Source: Thermoplasmata archaeon (GTDB taxonomy: Archaea; Thermoplasmatota; Thermoplasmata; UBA10834). Taken from it: 5,379 nucleotides of DNA. The notes beneath the pieces were generated by a model. The model saw only the letters and a program-made list of their open reading frames with translations. It did no database searches and was not told the DNA's origin. Positions 4,931 to 5,379 of this stretch are shown here, in pieces. The first letter of the stretch is position 1, and each line of letters starts with the position of its first letter. The stretch lies in NCBI GenBank assembly GCA_013329135.1, contig DUKU01000199.1, positions 610-5,988 on the forward strand, read 5' to 3'. The translations under genes and the position numbers were made by a program.

Positions 4931-5379
4931 ATGATGAGACTCTACGTTGCGGAAGCCGGCGACCTGAAGAAGGTCGAGAAGGCCGAGATGAGCGAGGTCC
5001 TCTGGATCGACCTCGTCGCCCCATCGCCTGAAGAGGTCGAGCGACTCCATGCCGAGTTCGGCATCGACCTCCAGGACATCGCCGACTGCCTCGACCCGAA
5101 CGAGCGTTCGAGGATAGAGGTGGAGGAACGGTACGATCTCCTCGTCCTGAGGAGCCTCCTGACCGACGAGCGCTCCCCTGAGCGCATCCAGACGATGCCG
5201 ATAGGCATCATGTCCACTCCGAAGCAGATCATCACCGTGCGCATTGGCGCGGCGTTCGACGCCGAGGACCTGTGCTCCGACCTCAAGAGGAGGCCGAAGA
5301 TCGAGACCAAGGAGGATCTCTTCCTGGCTCTCATCAGACGCGTGCACAGGGACATCGAACGGACCGTCAGGCCGATGGA
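4931..5379 (+). CDS. corA: CorA-family Mg2+/Co2+ channel, N-terminal part (runs off the window)
   Basis: The frame is open from ATG 4931 to the right edge, giving 149 codons without a stop. The translation shows the cytoplasmic N-terminal domain of CorA-type divalent-cation channels: LWIDLVAPSPEEVERL (24-39), then GIDLQDIADCLDPNERSRIE (44-63) and ERYDLLVLR (66-74). This is the family's pattern of an acidic segment, a helix and the 'erprie-yddylll-lr' block. A beta segment MPIGIMSTPKQIITVR (89-104) matches the usual strand before the helical funnel, and KEDLFLALIRRVHRDIERTV (127-146) starts the long helices. The two membrane helices and the GMN selectivity motif lie beyond the window, so it is not shown whether the gene is intact. 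Mg2+ is the usual substrate; Co2+ transport occurs in the family and would fit a corrinoid setting, but that link is inference. Confidence 0.82.
   Translation, partial: MMRLYVAEAGDLKKVEKAEMSEVLWIDLVAPSPEEVERLHAEFGIDLQDIADCLDPNERSRIEVEERYDLLVLRSLLTDERSPERIQTMPIGIMSTPKQIITVRIGAAFDAEDLCSDLKRRPKIETKEDLFLALIRRVHRDIERTVRPM

Overview
The window looks archaeal, most likely a GC-rich euryarchaeon of the Thermoplasmatota / Methanomassiliicoccales type. The signs are a TATA-type promoter (CATATATC) before the last gene, ribosome-binding sites of the GGTGAT/AGGAG kind, frequent AGG arginine codons, and a winged-helix regulator of a family I know mainly from methanogenic archaea (DUF7839-like). All six stop codons visible in real genes are TGA. 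The lineage is an inference from these features, because no rRNA or marker gene is present.

Positions 1-4221 hold one tightly packed plus-strand gene cluster. It begins with the last 30 codons of an unidentified gene (1-93). Then comes a complete BtuFCD-type ABC importer: a membrane-anchored substrate-binding protein (108-1055), a FecCD/BtuC permease (1066-2166) and a BtuD-type ATPase (2163-3419). The ATPase carries an extra C-terminal domain of about 150 residues. A winged-helix DNA-binding protein (about 3433-4221) follows 13 nt after the ATPase. Gaps of 10-14 nt and an ATGA overlap point to one transcript. The likely substrate is cobalamin or another corrinoid, because the binding protein keeps the (D)YSDYP segment and the two docking glutamates of BtuF; iron-siderophore or heme transport by the same superfamily cannot be excluded.

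Positions 4222-4842 hold a small nitroreductase-family flavoprotein gene. It is preceded by a 45-60 nt spacer with a TATA-like stretch and a small inverted repeat, so it may have its own promoter. Its start codon is ambiguous; a GGTGATT ribosome-binding match favours GTG 4282 over GTG 4267.

Positions 4843-4930 form an 88-nt intergenic region with a 10-bp palindrome, the clearest promoter of the window and an AGGAG site. They lead into the N-terminal 149 codons of a CorA-type Mg2+/Co2+ channel that runs off the right edge.

Taken together, BtuF captures the corrinoid outside the membrane, BtuC passes it through, and the BtuD part hydrolyses ATP. The appended domain and the regulator are the least understood parts. 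The most unusual small-scale signal is at the start of btuF: an upstream ATG overlaps the preceding stop as ATGA and is in frame with btuF, but is separated from it by a single TAG codon. This matters if the organism decodes TAG as pyrrolysine. I saw no tRNA, rRNA, CRISPR array, insertion sequence or riboswitch.
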